Shown here: positions 8,456 to 18,333 of the stretch, piece by piece
How positions within the stretch are numbered: the first letter of the stretch is position 1
How the letters are laid out: each line of letters starts with the position of its first letter
DNA from: Pseudomonas sp. TH31
GTDB taxonomy: Bacteria; Pseudomonadota; Gammaproteobacteria; Pseudomonadales; Pseudomonadaceae
DNA: 64,000 nucleotides
Reading direction: 5' to 3'
NCBI RefSeq assembly: GCF_016650815.1
Contig: NZ_JAEKEZ010000005.1
Span: 250,797-314,796, forward strand
Made by a program: the position numbers and the translations under genes
The notes under the pieces: model-generated
What the model was told of the DNA's origin: nothing
Seen by the model: only the letters and a program-made list of their open reading frames with translations
The model's database searches: none

Positions 8456-8541
8456 TGTAGGAGCTGCCGAAGGCTGCGATCTTTTGATCTTGATCTGCAG
8501 CGCCCTCACGAAAAAAATCGCAGCCTTCGGCAGCTCCTACA
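8456..8541. repeat. REP doublet, family 1
   Basis: Two inverted copies of the core GGAGCTGCCGAAGGCTGCGA followed by TCTTTTGATC face each other around a short spacer between psd and the FimW-like gene. The same core recurs near 10445, 20990, 34765, 37900 and 54460. Confidence 0.9.
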
Positions 8542-8632
8542 AAGGACGCGAATGTCGAAATACCTCCGACGGCCATAACTGCTACAGTCAGCTCATTCAC
8601 TGCCCATTTCCCGGTTGGAGTTTTTCCACGGC

Positions 8633-10423
8633 ATGAATGAGACCAGCCTCCCGTTATTACTGCGCGCACCGACCCCGACGCAGTCGCGCCTGTCGTTCTG
8701 CGAAGCCACCCCGCGCGACCTCAAGCGCTGGATCGCCAACCTGCCCAAAGCCAACATTGGCGAAACTGCTCGCCAGTTGTATCAGGGCCTGAGCGAACTC
8801 AATCAATTGCTGACACCCAGCGACAATCGCCTGCAACTGCTCGAGTTGTTGCGACCCGAGGTGTATTACGTCTGCAAGCACCTGGAGCGGCATTTCCTGC
8901 ATCAGGCGATTGTCCTCGACGAGCGCTCGCGCAAGATCGCCAACCTCTGCCAGGCGCTGCAAAGCCATTTGGCAATCGGCTACAAACAGATCGTCATGCG
9001 GATCGCGCCGCGTTTCAGCAAGGACCGCGCGCTGCTGCTCACTCAGGCGCTGCAACGGGCGATCCACTGCCTGAGCGGCCCGTTGATCCGCGCGACCCAG
9101 CTCTACTGCCCGGTGCCGGAAGGGGTGTGGCTGGAGCTGCATCAGTTATATCGAATCGGCTGCGAGCATCGACTGCAAACTATAAGCGTGCGCGATGAAC
9201 TGGCCAGTGAGACGCCAGACCTGAGCATCGAAAACACCTACGTCGCCGCCCTTCTGTTGGGCGCCTCGCGTTGCAATCAACTGCGTCAGAACCAGATCGC
9301 CCGGCTCGCCGAGGTGCTGGAACCCTGGAGTAAATGGATCACGCTGCACCCTGGCCGCCCCGGTGATGAGCTGTTTGCTGTCGCGCCGGACCTCGATACC
9401 GGGCCGCGCTATCGCGCCAAGTTCCGCGCCGAGCAGCAGGAAGGTTTGCTCGGGCTTGATCCGCAGCCGCTGGTGGCGGCCATCGAAGCCCGCCTGCTCA
9501 ATCCTGGCGACGAGTCCTCCACGTTGCCCGTACCGACAGGCTTGAATCCGGATACGCTGCAACACCTGCACGCGGCGTGGGGCCAGGCCGCCGAGCGCAG
9601 CTTCCAGCGCACCGTCGGCAATGGCACCTTGACCCTGTGCGTGGGCATGAGCGCGTTGCACTTTTATCTGGGCGGGCAACGCTCGTTCAGCGACATCCTG
9701 AAAAACCCGACAGGTCGGCTGGCGCAGTTTTCGGTGGCCTCCCCGGCAGGTGGAGGGAAAGACAACTGGAGTCATGCCTTCGACGCCGCGCCCAACGGCA
9801 ACAACGACGCCCTGCTGCCCTACGAAGAAATTGAATACCCGCAACTGCAAAACGACGACAGCCACGAGGCTGGCGACCGTAACCGGCACTTCCCGACTTA
9901 CGCCCTGCCGGTGGTCAATCACAGCCCCGGCGGTTATTGCCTGGCGTGGCCCGGCGCCGTACCCGCCGAGCTACAGGCCGGTGAAATGGTCGGTATTGAG
10001 GATTCTGCCGGTCAGGGTTGGAGCATCGCCGTGGTGCGCTGGATTCGCCAAGTGCGCGGCGGCGGCACGCAGATGGGAATCGAGCAAGTCGCACCTTACG
10101 CCGAGCCTTGTGGCCTGCAATTGGTGCGCACCCGCGACGATCACAGTCAGTACTTGCGTGGCTTGCTGTTGCCGGCCATCAGCGCGATTGACCTGCCAGC
10201 CACCCTGCTGGCCCCACGCCTGCCGTTTCAGGAAGGCAACAAAGTGCTGATCAACACCAACGGCCAGGAACGGCGCGCCGGGCTGGACCGACGGGTGTCG
10301 AGCACCAACAGTTTTAACCAGTTTGCCTATCGCTCGCTGGAGGCCAGTAAAAATGAAAACGCCGCGGGGAGCGGCGTGGTTGGGGCGCAAGAGGATTTTG
10401 ATTCGTTGTGGAAGTCGTTGTAA
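8633..10423 (+). CDS. FimW-like conserved protein (PA4958 homologue), putative c-di-GMP-linked factor
   Basis: A 596-residue soluble protein with no signal peptide or membrane helix. It occupies the position of PA4958 in PAO1, which I recall as FimW, a cyclic-di-GMP-binding factor for surface behaviour. The N-terminal ~300 residues are helical and leucine-rich. The rest contains a GEMVGIEDSAGQGWSIAVVRW segment that looks like a PilZ-type beta barrel. An RRxxxR-like cluster (ERRAGLDRRVSS) lies near the end. ATG 8633 is preferred over the in-frame TTG at 8615 because the GGAG at 8617-8620 serves it. The fimX gene that follows it in PAO1 is absent; a REP doublet and serB come next. Function is by synteny only. 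Confidence 0.65.
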   Translation: MNETSLPLLLRAPTPTQSRLSFCEATPRDLKRWIANLPKANIGETARQLYQGLSELNQLLTPSDNRLQLLELLRPEVYYVCKHLERHFLHQAIVLDERSRKIANLCQALQSHLAIGYKQIVMRIAPRFSKDRALLLTQALQRAIHCLSGPLIRATQLYCPVPEGVWLELHQLYRIGCEHRLQTISVRDELASETPDLSIENTYVAALLLGASRCNQLRQNQIARLAEVLEPWSKWITLHPGRPGDELFAVAPDLDTGPRYRAKFRAEQQEGLLGLDPQPLVAAIEARLLNPGDESSTLPVPTGLNPDTLQHLHAAWGQAAERSFQRTVGNGTLTLCVGMSALHFYLGGQRSFSDILKNPTGRLAQFSVASPAGGGKDNWSHAFDAAPNGNNDALLPYEEIEYPQLQNDDSHEAGDRNRHFPTYALPVVNHSPGGYCLAWPGAVPAELQAGEMVGIEDSAGQGWSIAVVRWIRQVRGGGTQMGIEQVAPYAEPCGLQLVRTRDDHSQYLRGLLLPAISAIDLPATLLAPRLPFQEGNKVLINTNGQERRAGLDRRVSSTNSFNQFAYRSLEASKNENAAGSGVVGAQEDFDSLWKSL

Positions 10424-10444
10424 CCGGGATTTCCAAAAGCAAAG

Positions 10445-10517
10445 GATCGCAGCCGTCGGCAGCTCCTACATTGGGATATGCGTTTCCCCGTAGGAGCTGC
10501 CGAAGGCTGCGATCTTT
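10445..10517. repeat. REP doublet, family 1
   Basis: Facing copies of the GGAGCTGCCGAAGGCTGCGA core (one with a G for an A) lie between the convergent FimW-like gene and serB. The folded transcript would end in a T-rich tail on the plus strand and may help separate the two units. Confidence 0.88.
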
Positions 10518-10533
10518 TGATCTTGCTCTTTAA

Positions 10534-11748
10534 TCAGAGCTGCCCGTCACGATCCCGAAAACCCAGCAAATACAGCACGCCATCCAGCCCAAGGGTGGAG
10601 ATCGCCTGTTTCGCCGACTGCTTGACCAGCGGTTTGGCGCGGAACGCCACACCCAGCCCGGCAATCGCCAGCATCGGCAGGTCATTGGCGCCATCGCCCA
10701 CAGCAATGGTCTGCTCCAGACGCAAACCTTCCTTGTGGGCCAGCTCTTTGAGCAGATCCGCCTTGCGCTGTGCATCAACAATCGGCTCGACCGCCACGCC
10801 CGTCACTTTGCCGTCCACCACTTCCAGTTCGTTGGCGAACACATAGTCGATGCCCAGCTTGGCCTGCAATTGCTTGGCGAAGTAGGTGAAGCCCCCAGAC
10901 AGGATCGCGGTCTTGTAACCCAGACGCTTGAGCTCGGCGAACAGGGTTTCAGCGCCCTCGGTCAGGCGCAGCGATGCACCGATAGAGTCCAGCACGCTGA
11001 CGTCCAGTCCTTTGAGCAAGGCCAGGCGCTCCTTGAAGCTTTCACGAAAGTCCAGTTCACCGGCCATCGCTCGTTCGGTGATTTCAGAGACCTGATCACC
11101 CACGCCCGCAGCCTTGGCCAGTTCGTCGATGACTTCGGCTTCAATCAGCGTCGAGTCCATGTCGAACACCGCCAGGCGACGGTTGCGACGGAACAGCGAA
11201 TCTTCCTGGAAGGCGATGTCGACATTCAGTTCCTGCGCGACGCTGAGGAACTCGGCCCGCAATGCCTGCGGATCTGCCGCTTCGCCACGCACGGAGAACT
11301 CGATGCAGCCCTTGCCCTTGTCGGCCGGGGTATCCAGCGGCATGCGTCCGGACAGACGATCGATATGGTCGATGTTCAGCCCGTATTTGGCGGTGATCGA
11401 ACTCACGGCCTGCAATTGCCCGGCGGTCACTTTGCGGGTCAACAGGGTGACGATGTGGCGCTTTTTGCCCTGATTGCCGACCCACTGCTGGTAATCCTCT
11501 TCGGACACCGGCGTGAAACGCACCTGCTGATCGAGTTCGTATCCCTTGAACAGGATGTCTTTGAGCACCGACTTGCCCTGCTCGGTGCCAGGAATTTCAA
11601 CCAGGATGCCGAACGACAAGGTGTCGTGGATCACCGCCTGACCGATGTCGAGAATGTTCACACCACCCTGGGCAAGAACGCCGGTAATGGCCGCAGTCAG
11701 ACCCGGACGGTCGACTCCCGTGATGTTTATCAGGACGATTTCGCGCAA
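10534..11748 (-). CDS. serB: Phosphoserine phosphatase SerB
   Basis: Catalyses the last step of serine synthesis, phosphoserine to serine. The 404-residue protein has two N-terminal ACT-type regulatory modules (residues ~1-180). A HAD phosphatase domain follows, with the catalytic DMDST (Asp196 nucleophile, Asp198), the SGGFTYF segment and the GDGANDLPML metal loop. The canonical N-terminus MREIVLINITG starts on TTG at 11748, since no in-frame ATG or GTG fits. The two-ACT form is the usual Pseudomonas type. It is divergent from the AhpA/YtjB-family gene at 11883, the same arrangement as in related genomes. Confidence 0.95.
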   Translation of the reverse strand: MREIVLINITGVDRPGLTAAITGVLAQGGVNILDIGQAVIHDTLSFGILVEIPGTEQGKSVLKDILFKGYELDQQVRFTPVSEEDYQQWVGNQGKKRHIVTLLTRKVTAGQLQAVSSITAKYGLNIDHIDRLSGRMPLDTPADKGKGCIEFSVRGEAADPQALRAEFLSVAQELNVDIAFQEDSLFRRNRRLAVFDMDSTLIEAEVIDELAKAAGVGDQVSEITERAMAGELDFRESFKERLALLKGLDVSVLDSIGASLRLTEGAETLFAELKRLGYKTAILSGGFTYFAKQLQAKLGIDYVFANELEVVDGKVTGVAVEPIVDAQRKADLLKELAHKEGLRLEQTIAVGDGANDLPMLAIAGLGVAFRAKPLVKQSAKQAISTLGLDGVLYLLGFRDRDGQL

Positions 11749-11882
11749 GGCGCACCCCCGCAGGTGGAAAAAAACCGCATTCTACCCACTTTCAGTGACC
11801 ATCGGGCACCGTCAGCGCTTTGCCGGTCTAGGGCCTGTCGCTATACTGCGCGTCAACTTCACGGACAAAAGAGCCGAGCTCA

Positions 11883-13409
11883 GTGAACCGGCCCACGCCA
11901 GTAAAAACCGATAACTTCTTCCTGCTGATCTTCCGGGCACTGCGCCACCGCCGTGTACCGATTGCATTACGCATTGCCAGCCATAACGTGATCCTGGTCG
12001 CTCTGGCCCTGGTGATCTATGCCTGTGTGATGGGTTTGCAGTTCAAGCAGGCCATGCACGAGCAGGCGGATGCGCTGGGCGAAAGCCTGACCACGCAGAC
12101 TGCCACGTCCGCCACGGAGCTGTTGGTGTCCAACGACATCCTCAGCCTGAACGTGCTGCTCAACAACCTGACCAAAAACAAGTTGGTGGCCCACGCCGCC
12201 ATCTATAGCGTGGATAACCGCATCCTCGCCGAATCCGGTCAGCGCCCCAAGCACAGCCTGTTGGGCGAAGCCGAGGGCATGTACGAGAGCAAGATCACTT
12301 TCCAGGACGTGACCGCCGGGCAACTGCGCATCAGCCTGGACATGGATCAGTTCCAGCAGCCGATGACCATCAGCCTGCAAAGCATGGGCATCTTGAGTGC
12401 GATTCTGCTGGCCCTGTCCCTGGCCTTGAGCCTGCGTCTGGGTCGGCACATCTCCACGCCGCTGCTGCAATTGCGGGTCTGGCTGCGCAATATCGACGAA
12501 TACACCCCGGCCACCGAGCGTCAGGATGAAATCGGCGACCTGGCCCGTCAACTGCACGCCAATTTCGCCCCGGAACCGGCCGAGCCTGAGCCTGTGCCGG
12601 AGCCAGAGTTCGACGATGCCGATTACGACGAGGAGGCTGATCCGGCCTTTGAAGTGCGCAATCTGCGGGATCCGAGCTTCGATGAAACCAAGCCTGTGGC
12701 TGGCCTGAAACCGGCGCCAAAGCGCATTGTCAGCACCGTCGAAGACGATGACGACGATGACGCGTTTGCCGATCTGCGCGATGAGTCGGCAGACAACGCA
12801 CCGAAACCAGTGGCCAAACCCGTGATATCGAACGTGCCACAGCACAGTGCGGTACTGGCGGTGCAACTGGGCGCCCAGGATCAACTGCGTCGCCTGCCGC
12901 GCACGCGCCTGGAAGAACTGCTCAAGCGCTACCGTGATTGCCTCGATCAGGCCGCTTCGCTCTATCAGAGCGAACTGCACACCCTGAACGATGGCAGCAC
13001 GCTGATGCTGTTCCACACCGAAGACAGCGGCGACGACTACCTGACCAATGCTATTTGCTGCGGTGAGTTGCTGCGTGCGCTGGGCCATCAGTTGCAGATC
13101 GAGGTCGCCGACAGCGGCATCACCCTGCAATTGCAACTGGGCCTGACCTTGGGCGACGATTTGTTCGGTCTGAGCCAGATCGACCTGCTGCTGACCGAGT
13201 CGGCCCAGGACGCCCTGGCCCTCTCGCAACACAGCCGCAACCTGCTGCTGGTCGAGCGCAAGATCGGCGACGACGTGCTGATTCGCCAACGTGCGCGGAT
13301 CCGGCCGATCGCCAGCCCCGAAGGCGCCTGCTGTGTAGAGCGGTTGATGGAGCCTTATCCGTCGATGCTGGAGCGGCAACTGGCGCGGATGCATGAGCGC
13401 CGGGCGTAA
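11883..13409 (+). CDS. AhpA/YtjB (Smp) family membrane protein
   Basis: A 508-residue inner-membrane protein of the family linked to serB. The N-terminal half has two membrane helices (around residues 30-50 and ~165-185) enclosing a periplasmic region. A HAMP-like stretch (RLGRHISTPLLQLRVWLRNI) follows the second. A long acidic, low-complexity linker with DEEADP and EDDDDDDAF comes next. The C-terminal ~190 residues, from SAVLAVQLGAQDQLRRLP, resemble a divergent cyclase-like fold without catalytic motifs. The start is GTG at 11883. A strong terminator follows. The cellular role is unknown. Confidence 0.8.
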   Translation: MNRPTPVKTDNFFLLIFRALRHRRVPIALRIASHNVILVALALVIYACVMGLQFKQAMHEQADALGESLTTQTATSATELLVSNDILSLNVLLNNLTKNKLVAHAAIYSVDNRILAESGQRPKHSLLGEAEGMYESKITFQDVTAGQLRISLDMDQFQQPMTISLQSMGILSAILLALSLALSLRLGRHISTPLLQLRVWLRNIDEYTPATERQDEIGDLARQLHANFAPEPAEPEPVPEPEFDDADYDEEADPAFEVRNLRDPSFDETKPVAGLKPAPKRIVSTVEDDDDDDAFADLRDESADNAPKPVAKPVISNVPQHSAVLAVQLGAQDQLRRLPRTRLEELLKRYRDCLDQAASLYQSELHTLNDGSTLMLFHTEDSGDDYLTNAICCGELLRALGHQLQIEVADSGITLQLQLGLTLGDDLFGLSQIDLLLTESAQDALALSQHSRNLLLVERKIGDDVLIRQRARIRPIASPEGACCVERLMEPYPSMLERQLARMHERRA

Positions 13410-13430
13410 GTCTTAATACCGTTACAACGA

Positions 13431-13468
13431 AGCCCGCAGATGATCACTCGCCTGCGGGCTTTTTTGTT
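13431..13468 (+). terminator. Rho-independent terminator after the AhpA-family gene
   Basis: GC stem AGCCCGCAG/CTGCGGGCT followed by TTTTTTGTT, 22 bp after the stop codon. Confidence 0.92.
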
Positions 13469-13482
13469 GTTCTCTCCGACGC

Positions 13483-13577
13483 CATCGCGGGCAAGCCTTG
13501 CTCCCACGGGATGAGGTCGTTCACGCTATCGGTGCACGCCACCGCCCCTTGTAGGAGCAAGGCTTGCCCGCGATAAG
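13483..13577. repeat. REP doublet, family 2
   Basis: Facing copies of the second REP core (CGCGGGCAAGCCTTGCTCC and its complement GGAGCAAGGCTTGCCCGCGA) lie between two convergent genes. The same family recurs at about 28123 and 32029. Confidence 0.88.
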
Positions 13578-13610
13578 GCCACCAGCAACACCGAAGATTC
13601 CAACCCGCAG

Positions 13611-13638
13611 AAACAACAAAGCCCGCATCTGCGGGCTT
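13611..13638 (-). terminator. Rho-independent terminator for the PqiC-like gene
   Basis: Read on the minus strand, AAGCCCGCAGATGCGGGCTT is a GC stem followed by TGTTGTT, 20 bp downstream of the lipoprotein gene stop. Confidence 0.85.
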
Positions 13639-13658
13639 CGTATTGGATCAATCCAGGC

Positions 13659-14372
13659 TTAGAACCTGAACACTTCCATATCGGTGCGAATCGGCGACGC
13701 CATCGGAATCTTCGGCTGCTTGTCCTGGTCGGCAGCAGGCGCCACAGGTTTGGCCGCCTGTTTACGCGGTGCGTCAGCAATCGGTGGCTGATTGGCCAGA
13801 GGCTTCAGCGCTACAGAAAGCTGCTCCGCCAGACGCTGTAGCAACACACCCTGAGCCTGGACCTGAGCCGCCGTCCCGCCGGCATGCTGTTCTTGCAGAT
13901 GAATGATGCGGTTATCGCGAACCTGGCCACGACGGTCGATCAGACGCCACTGCGCATCCAGGATCGCCGGCTGCGACTCACCCGAGTCCAGGCGAGTAAT
14001 CGTCAGGAGCACCTGAACATCCGGGGCAAAACCCAATGTCGCCGGCGCCAACACTACGCGCTGGCTGTCCAGATGACCGGCCACCTGACGCAGCAGCAAC
14101 TGATCGATATCCGAGGACAAGCTACCCGCCCAGCGTCCATCGACCGACGCCTGAAGGCTGCCATCCGGCTGACGCTGCAGCAGGGTTTCACGTTGCAGGT
14201 AGTCAGCAATCGTTACCGGGCCCAACAAAACAGCCATGCCAGCGCTTTGCGCAGGCTGAGCCGGGCTTCCGCTGTCCAGCTGATACAACGACACCGGCTG
14301 GTGTACGCTGCAACCCGCCAGGCCAAGAACGCCAGCGAGCATCAAAATTAACGGAAGGCGCAGAGCAGTCAT
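13659..14372 (-). CDS. PqiC/YmbA-family (DUF330) ABC-transport auxiliary lipoprotein
   Basis: A 237-residue lipoprotein with signal peptide and lipobox LAGC (Cys21). The mature part is a DUF330 domain (residues ~25-190) as in PqiC, the outer-membrane lipoprotein partner of MCE-type lipid transporters. The last ~45 residues are a lysine/proline/alanine-rich tail ending MEVFRF. No PqiA or PqiB gene lies next to it, so it acts at a distance or alone. It sits between the parC cluster and the AhpA-family gene with its own terminator. The family assignment is firm; the specific partner is unknown. Confidence 0.82.
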   Translation of the reverse strand: MTALRLPLILMLAGVLGLAGCSVHQPVSLYQLDSGSPAQPAQSAGMAVLLGPVTIADYLQRETLLQRQPDGSLQASVDGRWAGSLSSDIDQLLLRQVAGHLDSQRVVLAPATLGFAPDVQVLLTITRLDSGESQPAILDAQWRLIDRRGQVRDNRIIHLQEQHAGGTAAQVQAQGVLLQRLAEQLSVALKPLANQPPIADAPRKQAAKPVAPAADQDKQPKIPMASPIRTDMEVFRF

Positions 14373-14548
14373 CGTCCCATCCAGGTGGCTGCCACAAGGC
14401 TAACCACAGTGAAAATACTCAATAAATATGAAGAACGCTCGGCCACGCCGGCGCTTGAAAGGCCATATCATCCGTGAATATGCGTTCCGACTCCAGCGCG
14501 AAAGCGCCGATCTACGCGTTAAATCGTAGATCAGCGCCTCTAGCACGC

Positions 14549-16816
14549 CTAATTGAGGTTTTCGACGAGCAGCGCATCTACCCGCTGGAAGCCACGTGGC
14601 AATTTGTTACCACGACGACCGCGTTCACCTTTGTAGTGTTCCAGGTCGTCCGCTTTCAGTGACAAGGTACGTTTTCCAGCCTGCAGCACCAACGTGGCGC
14701 CATCCGGCAGAACCGCAATGTCCGTGACATATTCTTCGCGACTGGCCACACGCTCGCCGGAGATCCCGATGATCTTGTTGCCTTTGCCCTTGCCTAATTG
14801 TGGCAGGTCGCTGATTTTGAAGATCAGCAGGCGACCTTCGGTCGTGACCGAGGCCAGCCAGTTGTTCTCGCGATCGGCGACCGGGCGCGGCAGGATGACT
14901 TTCGAGTTGTTCGGCAAGCTCAGCAGGGCTTTACCGGCCTTGTTCTTGGCCTGAAAGTCTTCACCCTTGACCACGAAACCGTAACCGGCGTCGGAGGCGA
15001 TCACGTACAGCGAATCGTCTTCCGGCATCAGCACGCATTCGAAGGTCGCCCCTGGCGGCGGCGTCAGACGACCGGTCAGCGGTTCGCCCTGGCCTCGGGC
15101 TGATGGCAAGGTGTGCGCGGCCACCGAATAACTGCGGCCGGTGGAGTCGATAAACACCGCAAACTGGTTTGAACGACCCGGCGCCAAGGCCTTGAACCCG
15201 TCCCCGGCCTTGTAGGACAGCCCGGTGGCGTCGATTTCATGCCCCTTGGCGGAACGAATCCAGCCTTTTTCCGACAGCACCACCGTCACTTTCTCGTTCG
15301 GCAGCAGGTCGTGTTCGGTCAGGGCTTTGGCTTCGGTACGCTCGACGATTGGCGAACGACGGTCGTCGCCATAGGTTTCGGCATCCTTGATCAGCTCGGT
15401 GCGCACCAGTTTCTTAAGCTTGGCTTCGCTGCCCAGCAGGGCTTGCAACTTGGCTTGTTCCTTGAGCAGTTCATCCTGCTCGGCACGCAACTTCATTTCT
15501 TCCAGTCGCGCCAACTGACGCAAACGGGTGTCCAGAATGTAGTCGGCCTGGATTTCGCTGAGGGCGAAACGTGCGATCAGCGCCGCTTTCGGGTGCTCCT
15601 CGGTGCGAATGATGTGAATCACTTCATCCAGGTTGAGGTAGGCGATCAACAAACCGTCCAACAGGTGCAGGCGACGCTCGACCTTGTCCAGGCGGAATTG
15701 CAGACGACGACGCACGGTGTTGACGCGGAACTCCAGCCACTCAACCAACAACGCACGCAGATTCTTGAGCTGCGGCTTGCCATCCAGACCGATAATGTTG
15801 ATGTTCACCCGGTAGCTCGACTCCAGCTCGGTGCTGGCGAACAGGTGCTGCATCAACGCATCGTGGTCAAAGTTTTTCCGCGAGCCGGGAATGATCACGA
15901 TCCGGCACGGGTTTTCGTGGTCGGATTCGTCGCGCAGGTCGGCGATTTGCGGGGCCTTGGAAGGCTTGGCCTGCATCATCGCCGCGATCTGCTCCAGTAC
16001 CTTGGCACCAGAGACCTGATGCGGCAGCGCAGTGACAACAATGTCGCCGTCTTCGACGTGGTACACGGCGCGCATGCGCACCGAGCCCTTGCCGGTTTCG
16101 TACATTTTCAGCAGGTCGGCGCGCGGGGTGATGATTTCCGCTTCAGTCGGGTAATCCGGACCCTGGATGTGTTCGCAGAGCTGTTCGACCGTGGCCTTGG
16201 GCTCATCGAGCAAACGCACACAGGCCGTCGCGACTTCGCGCAGGTTGTGCGGCGGTACGTCGGTGGCCATGCCCACGGCAATGCCGGTGGTGCCGTTGAG
16301 CAGAATGTTCGGCAAACGTGCCGGCAACACCAGCGGTTCGTCGAGGGTGCCGTCGAAGTTCGGGCCCCAGTCCGCCGTGCCCTGGCCCAGTTCGCTGAGC
16401 AGCACTTCGGAATAACGCGATAACCGCGCTTCGGTGTAGCGCATGGCAGCGAAGGACTTGGGATCATCCGGCGCACCCCAGTTACCCTGACCGTCGACCA
16501 GCGTGTAGCGATAGCTGAACGGCTGGGCCATCAGGACCATGGCTTCGTAGCACGCCGAGTCGCCGTGCGGGTGGAACTTGCCGAGCACGTCGCCGACGGT
16601 ACGCGCCGACTTCTTGTGCTTGGAATCAGCGTCCAGCCCCAACTCGCTCATCGCATAGATGATGCGCCGCTGTACCGGTTTCAGGCCGTCGCCGATATGC
16701 GGCAAGGCACGGTCCATGATCACGTACATGGAGTAGTTGAGGTAGGCATTTTCGGTGAAGTCAGCCAGTGACCGGCGCTCTACACCGTCCAGGCTGAGAT
16801 CAAGGGAGTCGCTCAT
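14549..16816 (-). CDS. parC: DNA topoisomerase IV subunit A
   Basis: The 755-residue breakage-reunion subunit of topoisomerase IV, which decatenates daughter chromosomes. The catalytic tyrosine is Tyr127 in [11 protein letters not shown]. The quinolone-resistance region reads [12 protein letters not shown] with Ser87 and Glu91, the usual susceptible residues. The C-terminal third forms the beta-pinwheel. ATG 16816 ([11 protein letters not shown]) is the family start; a longer in-frame start adds unrelated sequence. It is the last gene of a minus-strand cluster of parE, phytase-like, aspartic protease and parC, joined by overlaps or a 10-bp gap. Confidence 0.97.
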   Translation of the reverse strand: MSDSLDLSLDGVERRSLADFTENAYLNYSMYVIMDRALPHIGDGLKPVQRRIIYAMSELGLDADSKHKKSARTVGDVLGKFHPHGDSACYEAMVLMAQPFSYRYTLVDGQGNWGAPDDPKSFAAMRYTEARLSRYSEVLLSELGQGTADWGPNFDGTLDEPLVLPARLPNILLNGTTGIAVGMATDVPPHNLREVATACVRLLDEPKATVEQLCEHIQGPDYPTEAEIITPRADLLKMYETGKGSVRMRAVYHVEDGDIVVTALPHQVSGAKVLEQIAAMMQAKPSKAPQIADLRDESDHENPCRIVIIPGSRKNFDHDALMQHLFASTELESSYRVNINIIGLDGKPQLKNLRALLVEWLEFRVNTVRRRLQFRLDKVERRLHLLDGLLIAYLNLDEVIHIIRTEEHPKAALIARFALSEIQADYILDTRLRQLARLEEMKLRAEQDELLKEQAKLQALLGSEAKLKKLVRTELIKDAETYGDDRRSPIVERTEAKALTEHDLLPNEKVTVVLSEKGWIRSAKGHEIDATGLSYKAGDGFKALAPGRSNQFAVFIDSTGRSYSVAAHTLPSARGQGEPLTGRLTPPPGATFECVLMPEDDSLYVIASDAGYGFVVKGEDFQAKNKAGKALLSLPNNSKVILPRPVADRENNWLASVTTEGRLLIFKISDLPQLGKGKGNKIIGISGERVASREEYVTDIAVLPDGATLVLQAGKRTLSLKADDLEHYKGERGRRGNKLPRGFQRVDALLVENLN

Positions 16817-16826
16817 GCGGGCCTCA

Positions 16827-17348
16827 TCATTTCGTTGTCTGGCGCAGCAGCATGGTGCCACCGCGCTGGGTAAATTCAAGTTTGTTCAGCGCGCTCATAC
16901 CGAGCAGCACCTGATTGCCTTCCAGGCCTGGCGCGACCAGCGCGCGAACATCACGCAGCACGATATCGCCCAGTTGCAGCCGGTCGATGCGGGTTCGATA
17001 ACCCTGGCTCAAACCGTTGGCCGTGCTCAGGGTCACCCCGAAGCCTTTGTCCAGTTTCAGCCGTTCGGCCAATTCCTGCGGGATCGACACATCGGTCGCC
17101 CCGGTATCGAGCATGAAATCCACCGGCTGGCCGTTGATCTGGCCGCTGGCGACGAAATGCCCCTGGTTGTTGCCAACCAGTTTCACTTCGACAAAACCTT
17201 CGCCCTGCTGCGAACTGACCACCGCATTAGGGTTTTGCTGACGTTCTTCCAACTGCCCGAAAAACCGTGTCGCCAAAAACAATGCCGCGCACCAGGCCAA
17301 GATCATGAACACCCGAGCGGCGCGTTTGCCCGGCGGTTGCTGACTCAC
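16827..17348 (-). CDS. Retropepsin-like aspartic protease (TIGR02281 type)
   Basis: A 173-residue membrane-anchored protein with one N-terminal helix ([19 protein letters not shown]) and a single retropepsin-like domain. The catalytic motif is [12 protein letters not shown], and the C-terminal [12 protein letters not shown] is also characteristic of the family. I chose GTG 17348, which overlaps the stop of the phytase-like gene as GTGA, over a TTG at 17363. Overlaps on one side and a 10-bp gap to parC on the other suggest co-translation within the topoisomerase IV cluster. The substrate is unknown. Confidence 0.85.
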   Translation of the reverse strand: MSQQPPGKRAARVFMILAWCAALFLATRFFGQLEERQQNPNAVVSSQQGEGFVEVKLVGNNQGHFVASGQINGQPVDFMLDTGATDVSIPQELAERLKLDKGFGVTLSTANGLSQGYRTRIDRLQLGDIVLRDVRALVAPGLEGNQVLLGMSALNKLEFTQRGGTMLLRQTTK

Positions 17349-18333
17349 GGTTTGGCGCTCCAACCACCTTCAGGCGCGGCGAAGCGCCAGACAATCGGGC
17401 GGACTTCACCATCGGCGCGGGCACCGAAGTTGTTGTCGACACCAATCCAGGCACCGTCGGCATCAATGATAAACGCCTCTTCCAGCCCATAGTTCTGTGA
17501 GTAACGACGGTTTTCCTGCAACAACTCGGCGGCATACGACCAACAGCGCTCGACTTTGGCCGTTTGCGGGTCGCGACGACAGATCTGATAGGCATTGCGT
17601 TCAAGGGTAAACAACTTGCCGTTGAACAATGACAGGTCGGAAAAATCCCGGTTAACCGGTTTGGCCTTGGGAAACTGCGGCGGTTGCATTTCCATGCCCC
17701 CTCGCTCAACAGCACACAGCCACCGTCACAATCCCACACGGTCTGTTTGCGCTTGATCCGCAGTAAACCACGGCTTTGACGCTCGGCGGCGAGCCACATC
17801 TCGTCGCCCGCCGGGTTGATCGCCAAGCCTTCGAACAGCGCATTGAATTGCAGCAGCATGCCACTGGCCCGCGCTTCGCGGACCAGCATCGGCGAGATTT
17901 TCAGCCACGACGCAGTACCCTGCGGCGACACTTGCAGCACGGCCGCGTGGCCTTCGCTGACAATGTAGCGATTGCCGGCGCTGTCACAGGTGATGCCTTC
18001 GAAATCCAGGTCCCCACCGCGCACGAAAGACGCCGCCCAATTACGCGAACTCAATCCCAAGGGCAAACCGCTGTCGGGCACGGGTGGTACGTCGAGGCGC
18101 ACGGTTTCGGCTTGCCAGGTGTTGGCGCTGGTGTCGAGACGGTAGATTTGATCATCGTCGCGATCGGAAACAGTCCACAGTTCTTTGCCGCATTGGGCCA
18201 GCCCCGACAGGTTGCCGCCGCGCATGCCATCGACGGCATGTTCGGACAACAGGCGCAGCTCTGGCGCCGGTTCGGCAGACGCCGTTACCGAGACCAGCAG
18301 CAACGCACACGCCAGGGCAAAGCCAAACCGCAT
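17345..18333 (-). CDS. Esterase-like/phytase-family periplasmic protein (frameshifted)
   Basis: A secreted protein of ~329 residues after repair, with a signal peptide cleaved after ASA (residue ~20). It belongs to the 'esterase-like activity of phytase' beta-propeller family. Supporting motifs are GGNLSGLAQCGKELWTVSDR and DLDFEGITCDSAGNRYIVSEG early, and YSQNYGLEEAFIIDADGAW late. The frame breaks at 17697-17701, where the minus strand reads five G and six are needed (EGGMEM). The start overlaps the parE stop as ATGA, and the stop overlaps the next gene as GTGA. Its tie to topoisomerase IV genes is conserved in Pseudomonas, but its activity is unknown. Confidence 0.8.

Noticed and set aside
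14549..16816. Quinolone-resistance change in parC
   Set aside because: The key positions read Ser87 and Glu91, the usual susceptible residues.
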